Virus record (IMG/VR): IMGVR_UViG_3300008217_005059
Coordinates: 1 to 41,504 of that record
Direction: 5' to 3' (one strand)
DNA: 41,504 bases
Source: a virus
In this document: piece after piece, positions 24,439-31,631 of the stretch
Position numbering within the stretch: position 1 is the stretch's first letter
Layout of the letters: each line of letters starts with the position of its first letter
The notes under the pieces: model-generated
The model's input: the letters and a program-made list of their open reading frames with translations, nothing else
The model's database searches: none
What the model was told of the DNA's origin: nothing
Translations under genes and position numbers: made by a program

Positions 24439-25320
24439 ATGCCAGGTCAACTACGTACAAAACCATTATCAATTGCCGCCGTTGGCATGACCGTCGACGG
24501 CCGAGAAATCACCGAACAAGACGTAGCCGACATTGTAGAAACCTACAACCCCCGCAAATATGGCGCCCGCATAAACCTAGATCACGAATTCAACTGGTCA
24601 GGCTGGGCCGCTAAAAACCTACACAACGTAGATATACCCGGCATGCTCGGCGACGTAGTAAGCGTAGAAGCATACGAAAACGAAGATGGCATAACGTGCC
24701 TATACGCCGTACTCGCACCCAATCAAGGGTTTGTAGCATTAAACAAAGCCGACCAAGCCGTTTACTTTAGTATCGAAATTAACCGCGACTTCATGGGCAC
24801 TGGCAAAACCTACCTAATCGGCCTTGCTGTAACCGACTATCCAGCAAGCTGCTACACCGACCGAATTCATTTCAGTAGTAAGAGCAAAGCAGACGACACG
24901 GAAGTCTCTTTATTAACCGTTGACTTAGGGTCATGTGAGCCTATCGACACACCTAAAAAACCCTTTTTTAAACGACTATTCGCAAAGGAAGAACCCGACA
25001 TGAAACCAGAAGAATTAGCCACCGCATTAAAAGATGCACTCGGCACACCGCTTGAAGAGTTTGGCCAAAAGCTCGACGGCTTAACAGCAAAGCTTGATTC
25101 ATTCTCAACCACCAAAGTGGAAGACGAAGACGAAACAGCCCCGCCAGTTGAAGAATCAGCCGAGATTACAAAGCTTAAAGAAGAGCTATCAAGCACAAAA
25201 ACAGCACTGGACGAACTAAACGACAAGTTTGCCAAAGCATTAAAAGCACCTGCGGGTGACACAACCAACGCCGACGACGAACCCGAAGGCGACGACGGCA
25301 AATACAGCAACTGTCTGTAA
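24439..25320 (+). CDS. O: capsid scaffolding protein and protease (P2 gpO-like)
   Basis: 293 aa. The serine protease triad fits P2 gpO: D20, H49 in LDHEFNW and S111 in VYFSIEI (P2 D19/H48/S107). The N-terminal ~150 residues are the protease. The C-terminal half is a charged helical scaffold that ends with an acidic tail (TKLEELKDAL-like helix near 190, then GDTTNADDEPEGDD). It shapes the procapsid and cleaves N, L and itself. AAGG precedes ATG 24439. Confidence 0.92.
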   Translation: MPGQLRTKPLSIAAVGMTVDGREITEQDVADIVETYNPRKYGARINLDHEFNWSGWAAKNLHNVDIPGMLGDVVSVEAYENEDGITCLYAVLAPNQGFVALNKADQAVYFSIEINRDFMGTGKTYLIGLAVTDYPASCYTDRIHFSSKSKADDTEVSLLTVDLGSCEPIDTPKKPFFKRLFAKEEPDMKPEELATALKDALGTPLEEFGQKLDGLTAKLDSFSTTKVEDEDETAPPVEESAEITKLKEELSSTKTALDELNDKFAKALKAPAGDTTNADDEPEGDDGKYSNCL

Positions 25321-25363
25321 TTGTCTTCACCCTAACTTAACTTAGTAAAACGCAGGAAAGCAC

Positions 25364-26401
25364 ATGAAAACCAAAACTAAACAGTTATTTGTAGCAGTAC
25401 TCGCAGGCATGGCAAGCAACTACGGTGTTGCATCAATGAGCGAGCAATTTAACGTAGAGCCAACAACCGAGCAGCGCTTATACGATGCAACCTATGAATC
25501 AGCTGAATTTTTACAGATGATCAACACCGCACTGGTAGACGACATTGTAGGCCAATCAGTGATCATGAGTGTAGACGGTGGCGTAACAGGCCGCGCCGGT
25601 GTAGAAACCGACAACACCAAAGAGCGCCAAACACGCGACGTATCAGCACTAAAAAAACGCGAATACCGTTGTTACCCGGTAGAATGTGACATTCACATCA
25701 CATGGAACAAAATGGACCAATGGTCAAAGTTCCCCGACTTTCATCAGCGTTACCGCAACCATGTACGCCAAGCAATTGCACTCGACATTATTAAAATCGG
25801 TTTCAATGGCACATCAGCCGCCGACACAACCGACATTGCAACAAACACCATGCTGCAAGACGTAAACATTGGTTGGTTACAACTATTACGCCGCGATGCG
25901 CCAGAACGTGTAATTACCGAAGGCGCTGTAGCTGGCGAAATTCGCATTGGTGCCGGTGGCGATTACGAAAACCTAGACCAAGCAGTGCACGACGCACTCC
26001 AAGGTATTCCAGTACATAAGCGTGTAAACATGGTGGCCATCATTGGCGACGAGCTATTAGCGAATGACAAAAACAAGCTATACGCCAAGCAAGCACACAC
26101 GCCAAGTGAAAAAACTAAAATCGAATTGCAGCAAGTTATCGACACCTACGGCGGCCTAGCTAGCTATAAAATCCCGTTCTTTCCAGAGCGCGGCATTTTA
26201 ATTACCAGCTTTGAAAACCTAAGCCACTACGTGCAAGCAGGCTCAACCCGCACCCACGTAGAAGACAACGCCAAAAAGAAACGGGTCGAAGACTACCTAT
26301 CGCGCAACGATTGCTACTACGTCGAAGACCTTGAAAAAGCAATGTACTTCGAGTCTGCAAACATCAAGTTACCAAACAGCGCAGGCGACGCCTGGGTATA
26401 A
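25364..26401 (+). CDS. N: major capsid protein (P2 gpN-like)
   Basis: 345 aa, near the P2 gpN length. The N-terminus (MKTKTKQLF, then SEQFNVEPTTEQRLYDA) matches the FxVEPSxxQxL start of P2 N, part of which is cleaved off by gpO during maturation. VIMSVDGGVTGRAGVETDN and the C-terminal YVEDLEKAMYFESANI are also typical. HK97-fold shell subunit. A terminator-like hairpin follows, and no further gene is coupled to it. Confidence 0.93.
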   Translation: MKTKTKQLFVAVLAGMASNYGVASMSEQFNVEPTTEQRLYDATYESAEFLQMINTALVDDIVGQSVIMSVDGGVTGRAGVETDNTKERQTRDVSALKKREYRCYPVECDIHITWNKMDQWSKFPDFHQRYRNHVRQAIALDIIKIGFNGTSAADTTDIATNTMLQDVNIGWLQLLRRDAPERVITEGAVAGEIRIGAGGDYENLDQAVHDALQGIPVHKRVNMVAIIGDELLANDKNKLYAKQAHTPSEKTKIELQQVIDTYGGLASYKIPFFPERGILITSFENLSHYVQAGSTRTHVEDNAKKKRVEDYLSRNDCYYVEDLEKAMYFESANIKLPNSAGDAWV

Positions 26402-26416
26402 GTAACATTCCCAATT

Positions 26417-26455
26417 AGCCGCCCTTTTATCCCTAGTTTCAGGGCGGCTTTTTTT
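26417..26455 (+). terminator. terminator or attenuator between N and M
   Basis: AGCCGCCCT (26417-26425) pairs with AGGGCGGCT (26441-26449) with a 15-nt loop, then seven Ts (26449-26455). It lies 23 bases before the small-terminase gene and should let through only part of the transcripts, giving much capsid protein and less terminase. Confidence 0.75.
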
Positions 26456-26477
26456 AACCAAATAAGAGTGTTTTTAA

Positions 26478-27221
26478 ATGAGCTTAGTCAAAAAATCTTT
26501 AGCCAAAGCAGTAAGCAGTGTACCAACTAGCACTGAAAAGCAAGCGCCAACGGCAGCGGCAACAGCCACTCAAGCCAACGCGCCAGCAAACAACACCGAG
26601 CAAAACGAGTACCCGTTTTTTGCAGCGGCTATCGAGTCAGACTTAGCTCAACTAAAAACATTTACAGATATTAGCGACAAAGCCAGCTACAAGTCAGAGG
26701 CCCTGCAGCGCAATGACTACCTAGGCTACATCAACCGTTACCGCCTAAGCGGACAAAACCACCACAACAAAGTATTGGCATGGGTGTTTATTTGGCTAGT
26801 TGATTTAAAACGCTGGGATGCAGTGTTAGAGCTATTGCCATTACTCATTGAGCAAAAGCAACCACTGCCAACCGCGTTTAATACCAAGCATTGGCCTGCG
26901 TTCGTTATCGACCAACTCTACGACGACGCAAATTACTACCTAACAGAATCAAAGCAGCAAGGCCTGTACGACATCGGCTTTATCCTGCACCGCTTAATTA
27001 ATGTAGTTAAAAGCCAAGACTGGTCTGGGCTTGAAGTGGTCGGCGGTAAGCTTTACGCAATAGCCGCAAAGGTTAACAAAGCACAGCTTAACCTAGGCAA
27101 CGCCCTTTACTTTGCAGAAATGGCCCAATCCATTAACGACAAAGCAGGCGTTAAAACCCTGCTAAAAGAATTGCAAAAAATGATTAAACCAGCGGAGCCA
27201 GAACAGCAAACCGCCAACTAG
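26478..27221 (+). CDS. M: small terminase subunit (P2 gpM-like)
   Basis: 247 aa. A disordered Ala/Pro/Thr-rich start (~10-45) leads into LQRNDYLGYINRYRLSGQNH and the HNKVLAWVFIWLVDL block, characteristic of gpM. It recognises the cos region with gpP. Comes after the N terminator and before a structured gap. Confidence 0.9.
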   Translation: MSLVKKSLAKAVSSVPTSTEKQAPTAAATATQANAPANNTEQNEYPFFAAAIESDLAQLKTFTDISDKASYKSEALQRNDYLGYINRYRLSGQNHHNKVLAWVFIWLVDLKRWDAVLELLPLLIEQKQPLPTAFNTKHWPAFVIDQLYDDANYYLTESKQQGLYDIGFILHRLINVVKSQDWSGLEVVGGKLYAIAAKVNKAQLNLGNALYFAEMAQSINDKAGVKTLLKELQKMIKPAEPEQQTAN

Positions 27222-27232
27222 CTCCAACGCCA

Positions 27233-27294
27233 GCGGGCAACTTAGCACAACGTTAGCATTACTTGCTTAACGCGCGTGACTAAGTGGCGCCCGC
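27233..27294 (+). other. 62-nt nested inverted repeat between M and L
   Basis: Outer arms GCGGGC (27233-27238) and GCCCGC (27289-27294), then ACTTAG (27240-27245) with CTAAGT (27280-27285), separated by small bulges. Inside is CGTTAGC (27251-27257) with GCTTAACG (27265-27272) around a 7-nt loop. No T tract follows, so it is not a simple terminator. Possible RNA regulatory element or protein-binding site; unidentified. Confidence 0.5.
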
Positions 27295-27327
27295 ACCCAA
27301 TTTAACGTGTGTTTTTACAGGTGCAAT

Positions 27328-27765
27328 ATGAACTTAAGCGGTATGCCACAAGCAGATTTACAAAGCATCAATGTTGATGTGCCAGGCAATGGTTATTACC
27401 CAGCGCTCAGCACCGCACACTTTATTGAGCACTACGCAGTTGCCCAAGAATACGCCAGTAAAAGTGATTTACTGGTTGAAAAGCTTACACGCGCACAGGC
27501 CGAAATTAACCAAGAACTGGCCAGCGCAGCGCTCACCAATGGCGAGCTATTAAACGCACAGCAAATAATTTTTTATAACGATGCAGTATACAGCAAAGCC
27601 AAAGCTAATTTACTGGTATCAAAGCTAGGCAGTACGCACCGCGACAGCGCCACAGCACAAAGCCAAACGGCCATTGATAATTATGAATATTGGAAAGGCC
27701 AAAGCATAAACGCCATGCGCCAACTGCAAGGCTTAAGCCCTAACATAACGGTAGAGCTACTATGA
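27328..27765 (+). CDS. L: head completion protein (P2 gpL-like)
   Basis: 145 aa from ATG 27328 (AGGTGC upstream); the frame also opens 21 bases earlier but lacks a start with a ribosome-binding site. PGNGYYPALSTAHFIEHYAV and LLVSKLGSTHRDSA are typical of gpL, which joins the portal to the tail. It ends with ATGA overlap to the next gene. Confidence 0.88.
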   Translation: MNLSGMPQADLQSINVDVPGNGYYPALSTAHFIEHYAVAQEYASKSDLLVEKLTRAQAEINQELASAALTNGELLNAQQIIFYNDAVYSKAKANLLVSKLGSTHRDSATAQSQTAIDNYEYWKGQSINAMRQLQGLSPNITVELL

Positions 27766-28235
27766 GCCAAAGCAAAATAGCATTGCTAACAAAGTACTTA
27801 ATTGATGCGCAGTACCAAGGCAAAAAGCTAGCGTTAGATACTCAGTTTAAAACATCAGTGGAGCAGGGCGTAATAATTCCCGCTAGCAAAAAAATAAATG
27901 GCAATGGTTTATTGGCAGCAAGACTTTATTACTCGTCAGTAATTTCGATTGACCCGTGCTTTGCACCAGTTGAGCTAATAAGCGCATATGTAAGTTTTTG
28001 GCTACAAAACAACGGCACAGGTGACGACTCACAAAATGCAGAGTTCTCAAGCACAATTAATGACGACAACTCATACGAAATTGAAATAGCCATAGCTACA
28101 TTCGAAGAAACGATAGAGCTGATTGAAGTAGAAGGCGGCCCATTCGAATTAGGCGGCAAGGCATACGACTTTGGTGACCAAAGCCTATGGATAGCAGAGC
28201 AGTTTGTATTAACTGGCAGCGTAGACTGTGCTTAA
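27762..28235 (+). CDS. tail completion protein, gpR-like
   Basis: 157 aa, coupled to L by ATGA. Length and place correspond to P2 R. The sequence IDPCFAPVELISAYVSFWL and FELGGKAYDFGDQSLWIAEQF resembles gpR-like proteins of K139-type phages. Should cap the tail for joining to the head. Confidence 0.7.
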   Translation: MSQSKIALLTKYLIDAQYQGKKLALDTQFKTSVEQGVIIPASKKINGNGLLAARLYYSSVISIDPCFAPVELISAYVSFWLQNNGTGDDSQNAEFSSTINDDNSYEIEIAIATFEETIELIEVEGGPFELGGKAYDFGDQSLWIAEQFVLTGSVDCA

Positions 28236-28896
28236 AATAAAGTTTGATAAAGACACTAAAACCGACCAGCTTCAAGCGCTAACGTTGCCAGAAAAAAAGC
28301 GTCGCACAATATTAAGGAACGCTATTAGGAAGTCTAGAGACTTAGCCTACAAACGAGTTAACCAAGGCCGAAACCGTAACGAACAGTCTTGGGCAACTCC
28401 AAAAAAGAAAAATATATTTAAAAAAATAAAGCAAAAAAAAAGCACGTATCTAAAAACAGGCGGCAGCTACGGCGAGATCCATTATAAAAACACTGGCCGA
28501 GGGTTTGCGGGCGCTATAGCAAAAGCTCATGCAGAGGGGTTAGGCGTTACACACACGGCTGAGCAATCAAGAGAGAGTTTAAAAAACAAGCCAGCGCCAA
28601 ACTACAGCGCACCAGCAACCAAGCTGCAAGCAAAAAGATTAATAGAGCTAAAGTATAAAATTTGGAACAAACAAACAAAGCGATACAACGAAGTATCAAC
28701 TCAAAAATACATAATAGACAACTTAACATTTGGTAGAGCTGGTTTTTTAATAAACCTACTAAAAGCAGAAGATAAGGCCACCAAGAAAAAAGAATGGACA
28801 GTAGAAAGGCCAAAGCGCGAGTTACTAGGCAATAGTGAGAAAGGTGCAAGGCTAGTCAGGAAGGGAATCAAACTAGATGTAGCTAAGAAAAGCTAA
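28228..28896 (+). CDS. virion morphogenesis protein (P2 gpS-like)
   Basis: 222 aa starting at GTG 28228 inside the end of the previous gene. Very basic, with RRTILRNAIRKSRDLAYKRV near the start, and the C-terminal GARLVRKGIKLD. The gpS family promotes tail-to-head joining. The next 87 bases before the sheath gene hold no gene. Confidence 0.7.
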   Translation: MLKIKFDKDTKTDQLQALTLPEKKRRTILRNAIRKSRDLAYKRVNQGRNRNEQSWATPKKKNIFKKIKQKKSTYLKTGGSYGEIHYKNTGRGFAGAIAKAHAEGLGVTHTAEQSRESLKNKPAPNYSAPATKLQAKRLIELKYKIWNKQTKRYNEVSTQKYIIDNLTFGRAGFLINLLKAEDKATKKKEWTVERPKRELLGNSEKGARLVRKGIKLDVAKKS

Positions 28897-28983
28897 CTAA
28901 CTAGCAGAGCAAAAAGAGCAAATGAATTTTATTTTAAACAAAGCTATGCAAGTGGCGTAGCGCAAGCAAAAAAAGGAACGACC

Positions 28984-30084
28984 ATGGCACAAGGTAAAGT
29001 ATCCGTTGCCGCCATTCAAACAGGCAGTGGCGCTACAAAACAAGTAGAACGCACCGTATTATTTATAGGCCAAGCGCCCGAAAATAACGGCAAAATTCTA
29101 TCCATAAATGCACAAAGCGACTTTGATGAGTTGTTTGGCGCAGCCGACTCACCATTAAAAACCCAAGTTAAGGCGTGGCAGCGCAACGGCGACGACCTAG
29201 TAAGTGGTTATGCAATAGCGCACGCAATTGACGCCGACGTAATGACGCTTATCGACGAAGCAATGGATCAAGACATCAGTCCAGAAATCATTGTTATTTG
29301 TACGCCAGTCACCGGCAAAGCCGAAGTGGAAAGCCACCAAGCTAAAGCGCTTGAAATTCTATCAAGCCTTGCGCGTCGCGTACGCTTTTTACTTGCCGCA
29401 CCAGGTTTAACAGCCGAGCAAAACTGGTCTGATTTAGTCACCGCATTACAGCCAATTACCGACGGCGTAGTCGCTGATCGCGTAGGTGTAGTGCCATTGC
29501 TATTTGGCGACGAACTAGGCGCAGTAACAGGTCGCTTATGTAAAAGTGCAGTCACTATTGCCGATAGCCCAATGCGAGTGCTAACGGGTGCAATGTCACT
29601 CATGCCGCATCCGGTAGATGCCGCAGGCAAACCGCTAACCAACTCAACCACCGCCGCACTAGACGCACTGCGCTTTAGTTGCACTCAGTTTTACCCAGAC
29701 TTTGACGGCACATATTTTGGCGACGTAAACATGCTAGATGCCGAGGGTGGCGACTTTCAGCAAATCGAAACAGGCCGCATTGTCGATAAAGCCGCACGAG
29801 ACGTGCGCATTATTGCCATTCAAAACATTAAAAACCGCCGCCTAAACAACAGCACCAGCGGTATTGAGTTTGGTAAGCGCATTATGGGCAAACCGCTACG
29901 CGAAATGGCGCGCTCAATTAACATTGGTGCCGACAAGTTCCCGGGCTTAATCGACACGCCAAAAGACGACAGCATCAACCTAACGTTTATGAACGCAACC
30001 ACATTGCAAGTAGTACTCAAGGTTAAGCCAATCAACTCACCCAACACCATCATTGTTGGCATCATGTTAGATAACGCAGAATAG
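28984..30084 (+). CDS. contractile tail sheath protein (DUF2586-like)
   Basis: 366 aa. AQGKVSVAAIQTGSGATKQV and FIGQAPENNGKILSI begin like the K139-type sheath (DUF2586) rather than P2 FI. Domain order: an N-terminal fold, an inserted middle domain (~100-230) and a conserved C-terminal part (NIKNRRLNNSTSGIEFGKRI). Polymerises around the tube and contracts during injection. AAGGAACG precedes the ATG. Next gene is the tube. Confidence 0.85.
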   Translation: MAQGKVSVAAIQTGSGATKQVERTVLFIGQAPENNGKILSINAQSDFDELFGAADSPLKTQVKAWQRNGDDLVSGYAIAHAIDADVMTLIDEAMDQDISPEIIVICTPVTGKAEVESHQAKALEILSSLARRVRFLLAAPGLTAEQNWSDLVTALQPITDGVVADRVGVVPLLFGDELGAVTGRLCKSAVTIADSPMRVLTGAMSLMPHPVDAAGKPLTNSTTAALDALRFSCTQFYPDFDGTYFGDVNMLDAEGGDFQQIETGRIVDKAARDVRIIAIQNIKNRRLNNSTSGIEFGKRIMGKPLREMARSINIGADKFPGLIDTPKDDSINLTFMNATTLQVVLKVKPINSPNTIIVGIMLDNAE

Positions 30085-30094
30085 GAGCGCGAAC

Positions 30095-30544
30095 ATGCAA
30101 AAAGTATTAGGCGGCAAGGACTTCGACATATTCATTGGTAACTCAATGGTTCATGTTATGGAAGCCACAGTAAAAATTACCGACGGCCGCACAGTTAAAA
30201 AAGTGCGTGGCGTGCCAAAAGGCTTTATTGACGGCGATGTAGAAGCCGAAGTAACCCTAAAGCTCGACCACGAAAACTGGCTAATTGTCCAAGCGCAAGC
30301 GGAAAAAGCAGGCAGCTGGAAAGGCATAGAGCCGTTCGACGTAGCCTTTAACGCCGAAGTAGCCGCAGGCAAAAAGAACGTAGAAGCGTTTGGCTGTTTG
30401 CCGCAGCTAGACGAAATCCTAAACATCAAAGCCGACGGCGGCGAAGAAGACACAACATCAATTAAGTGTCCGGTTACCAGCCCCGACTTTGTAAAAATCA
30501 ACGGCGTACCGTACCTAACATCTGACGAAGTGAGAGACTTGTAA
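30095..30544 (+). CDS. tail tube protein (DUF2597-like)
   Basis: 149 aa, ten bases after the sheath gene. LGGKDFDIFIGNSMVHVMEA and KKVRGVPKGFIDGDVEAEVT fit the beta-sandwich tube proteins of K139-like phages (DUF2597). GGAGCGCG precedes ATG 30095. The product forms the inner tail tube. Confidence 0.85.
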   Translation: MQKVLGGKDFDIFIGNSMVHVMEATVKITDGRTVKKVRGVPKGFIDGDVEAEVTLKLDHENWLIVQAQAEKAGSWKGIEPFDVAFNAEVAAGKKNVEAFGCLPQLDEILNIKADGGEEDTTSIKCPVTSPDFVKINGVPYLTSDEVRDL

Positions 30545-31173
30545 TGACCAAAGCCATTCGCAAACTAACTGCCGCAACACTGCTTAGCACTCTAAAGGCC
30601 TGCGGCTACCGCGTGTTCGAGGGAGAATTAAACCTAAACATCATAGGTATTCGCCACAACAACACCCGCGCCAATACCTTTAACGATGTTATTTGTGTGC
30701 TGTATCAGCAAGGCGGCGAATGGCAATTAAAGCAGTACAAAGCAACCACCGACGCCGGCATTTACTGGCGTCAAAACCCAATGAACATAGACGGCACTGC
30801 AGTACTTATTGCAGGGCAGCATAAAAGCTTATGGAAGTTGGGTTATCACCAGGGCAAATACCGCGCCCTCGTGCAGCATAAACCTGTTGTTGTCCTACGC
30901 GACAACGACAAAAACACCGAGTTAGACACGGACGTCACACCCCAAGCAGTGCTTCAGCAAGGTTACTTTGGCATTAACTGCCACCGCGCAAACAGCAAAA
31001 CCACATCAACTCAAGTTGATAAATGGTCAGCTGGTTGCCAAGTGCTAGCTAATCCAAGCGACTTTAACGAGCTTATTGCTTTGTGTGATCAGTCAGCAGC
31101 CAAGTACGGCCCTTATTTTAGCTACACACTGCTAGAGCAAGCAGACATTAAAAAACCAAAAGAGAGTAAATAA
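30544..31173 (+). CDS. probable phage cell-wall enzyme (L,D-transpeptidase-like motif)
   Basis: 209 aa overlapping the tube stop by one base (TAATG). The first part resembles a short wall-binding region. The C-terminal domain has NCHRA (H147) followed 18 residues later by SAGC (C165), close to the H-x14-17-[ST]HGC site of YkuD-type L,D-transpeptidases. Similar proteins in other phages are called endolysin-like or structural protein P5. It may be the endolysin for the two holin-like genes, or a wall-piercing virion part, since it sits among tail genes. Role not proven. Confidence 0.6.
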   Translation: MTKAIRKLTAATLLSTLKACGYRVFEGELNLNIIGIRHNNTRANTFNDVICVLYQQGGEWQLKQYKATTDAGIYWRQNPMNIDGTAVLIAGQHKSLWKLGYHQGKYRALVQHKPVVVLRDNDKNTELDTDVTPQAVLQQGYFGINCHRANSKTTSTQVDKWSAGCQVLANPSDFNELIALCDQSAAKYGPYFSYTLLEQADIKKPKESK

Positions 31174-31175
31174 TC

Positions 31176-31463
31176 ATGGCGTTCGAGAAAAAAATTACAC
31201 TAGAAACACCGGCAGGCGAAATTACATTCAACGTAAACGCAAGCGATTACAACAAATACATTAACGCTACGCAGCCAAACAACAAAGTGCAGCCAGCCAC
31301 TAACTTTGTATTAAACACCGTAGTGCAAGAAGACGCTAAAAAGCTCAAAGACCTAGTGCAACAGCCCGGTGCCGCGCTATTTTTAGTGGGTGCCATTGTT
31401 GAAGAATACCAGCCAGAGTTTAACTTTACGGTAAAAAAATCGAAGACCGAGCCAAGCAAATAG
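31176..31463 (+). CDS. E: tail assembly chaperone, short form (P2 gpE-like)
   Basis: 95 aa. Short beta-rich start (ITLETPAGEITFNVNASDYN) and LVQQPGAALFLVGAIVEEYQP are characteristic of gpE-like chaperones. It should bind the tape measure during tail-length determination. A slippery A AAA AAA at 31433-31439 lets some ribosomes shift -1 and make the long form. Confidence 0.85.
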   Translation: MAFEKKITLETPAGEITFNVNASDYNKYINATQPNNKVQPATNFVLNTVVQEDAKKLKDLVQQPGAALFLVGAIVEEYQPEFNFTVKKSKTEPSK

Positions 31464-31627
31464 GCAAGTCTCGGTTAGATCAGCTACTGGCATACCACGC
31501 TAAGTATTTTAGCGATATGCCAGTAACACAAGAGAGCCTAGCGCAAGCGCTATACCTCGAAACGCAGCAGCAAGAAAACTTTGTAATAGCTGTAAATAAC
31601 GGCATATGCCAAGCACTAAGCGAGTAA
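31176..31627 (+). CDS. tail assembly chaperone, long -1 frameshift form (gpE+E'-like)
   Basis: A -1 shift at 31433-31439 joins the first 88 codons to an open downstream frame (31439-31627), giving 150 aa. The added part reads IEDRAKQIGKSRLDQLLAYHAKYFSDMP onward and stops at 31625-31627, just before the tape measure ATG. P2 E+E' and lambda G/GT use the same trick. The downstream frame has no start codon of its own, which supports frameshifting. Confidence 0.82.
31433..31475 (+). promoter_or_regulatory. -1 programmed frameshift signal
   Basis: Heptamer A AAA AAA (31433-31439) in the reading frame, six-base spacer, then a stem ACCGAG (31446-31451) with CTCGGT (31470-31475). The zero-frame stop TAG (31461-31463) lies in the loop. 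Slippery site, spacer and stem are in standard positions. Confidence 0.85.
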
Positions 31628-31631
31628 ATCA

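Noticed and set aside
28924-28962. A 12-codon ORF before the sheath gene
   Set aside because: Too short to support and lacks a clear ribosome-binding site.
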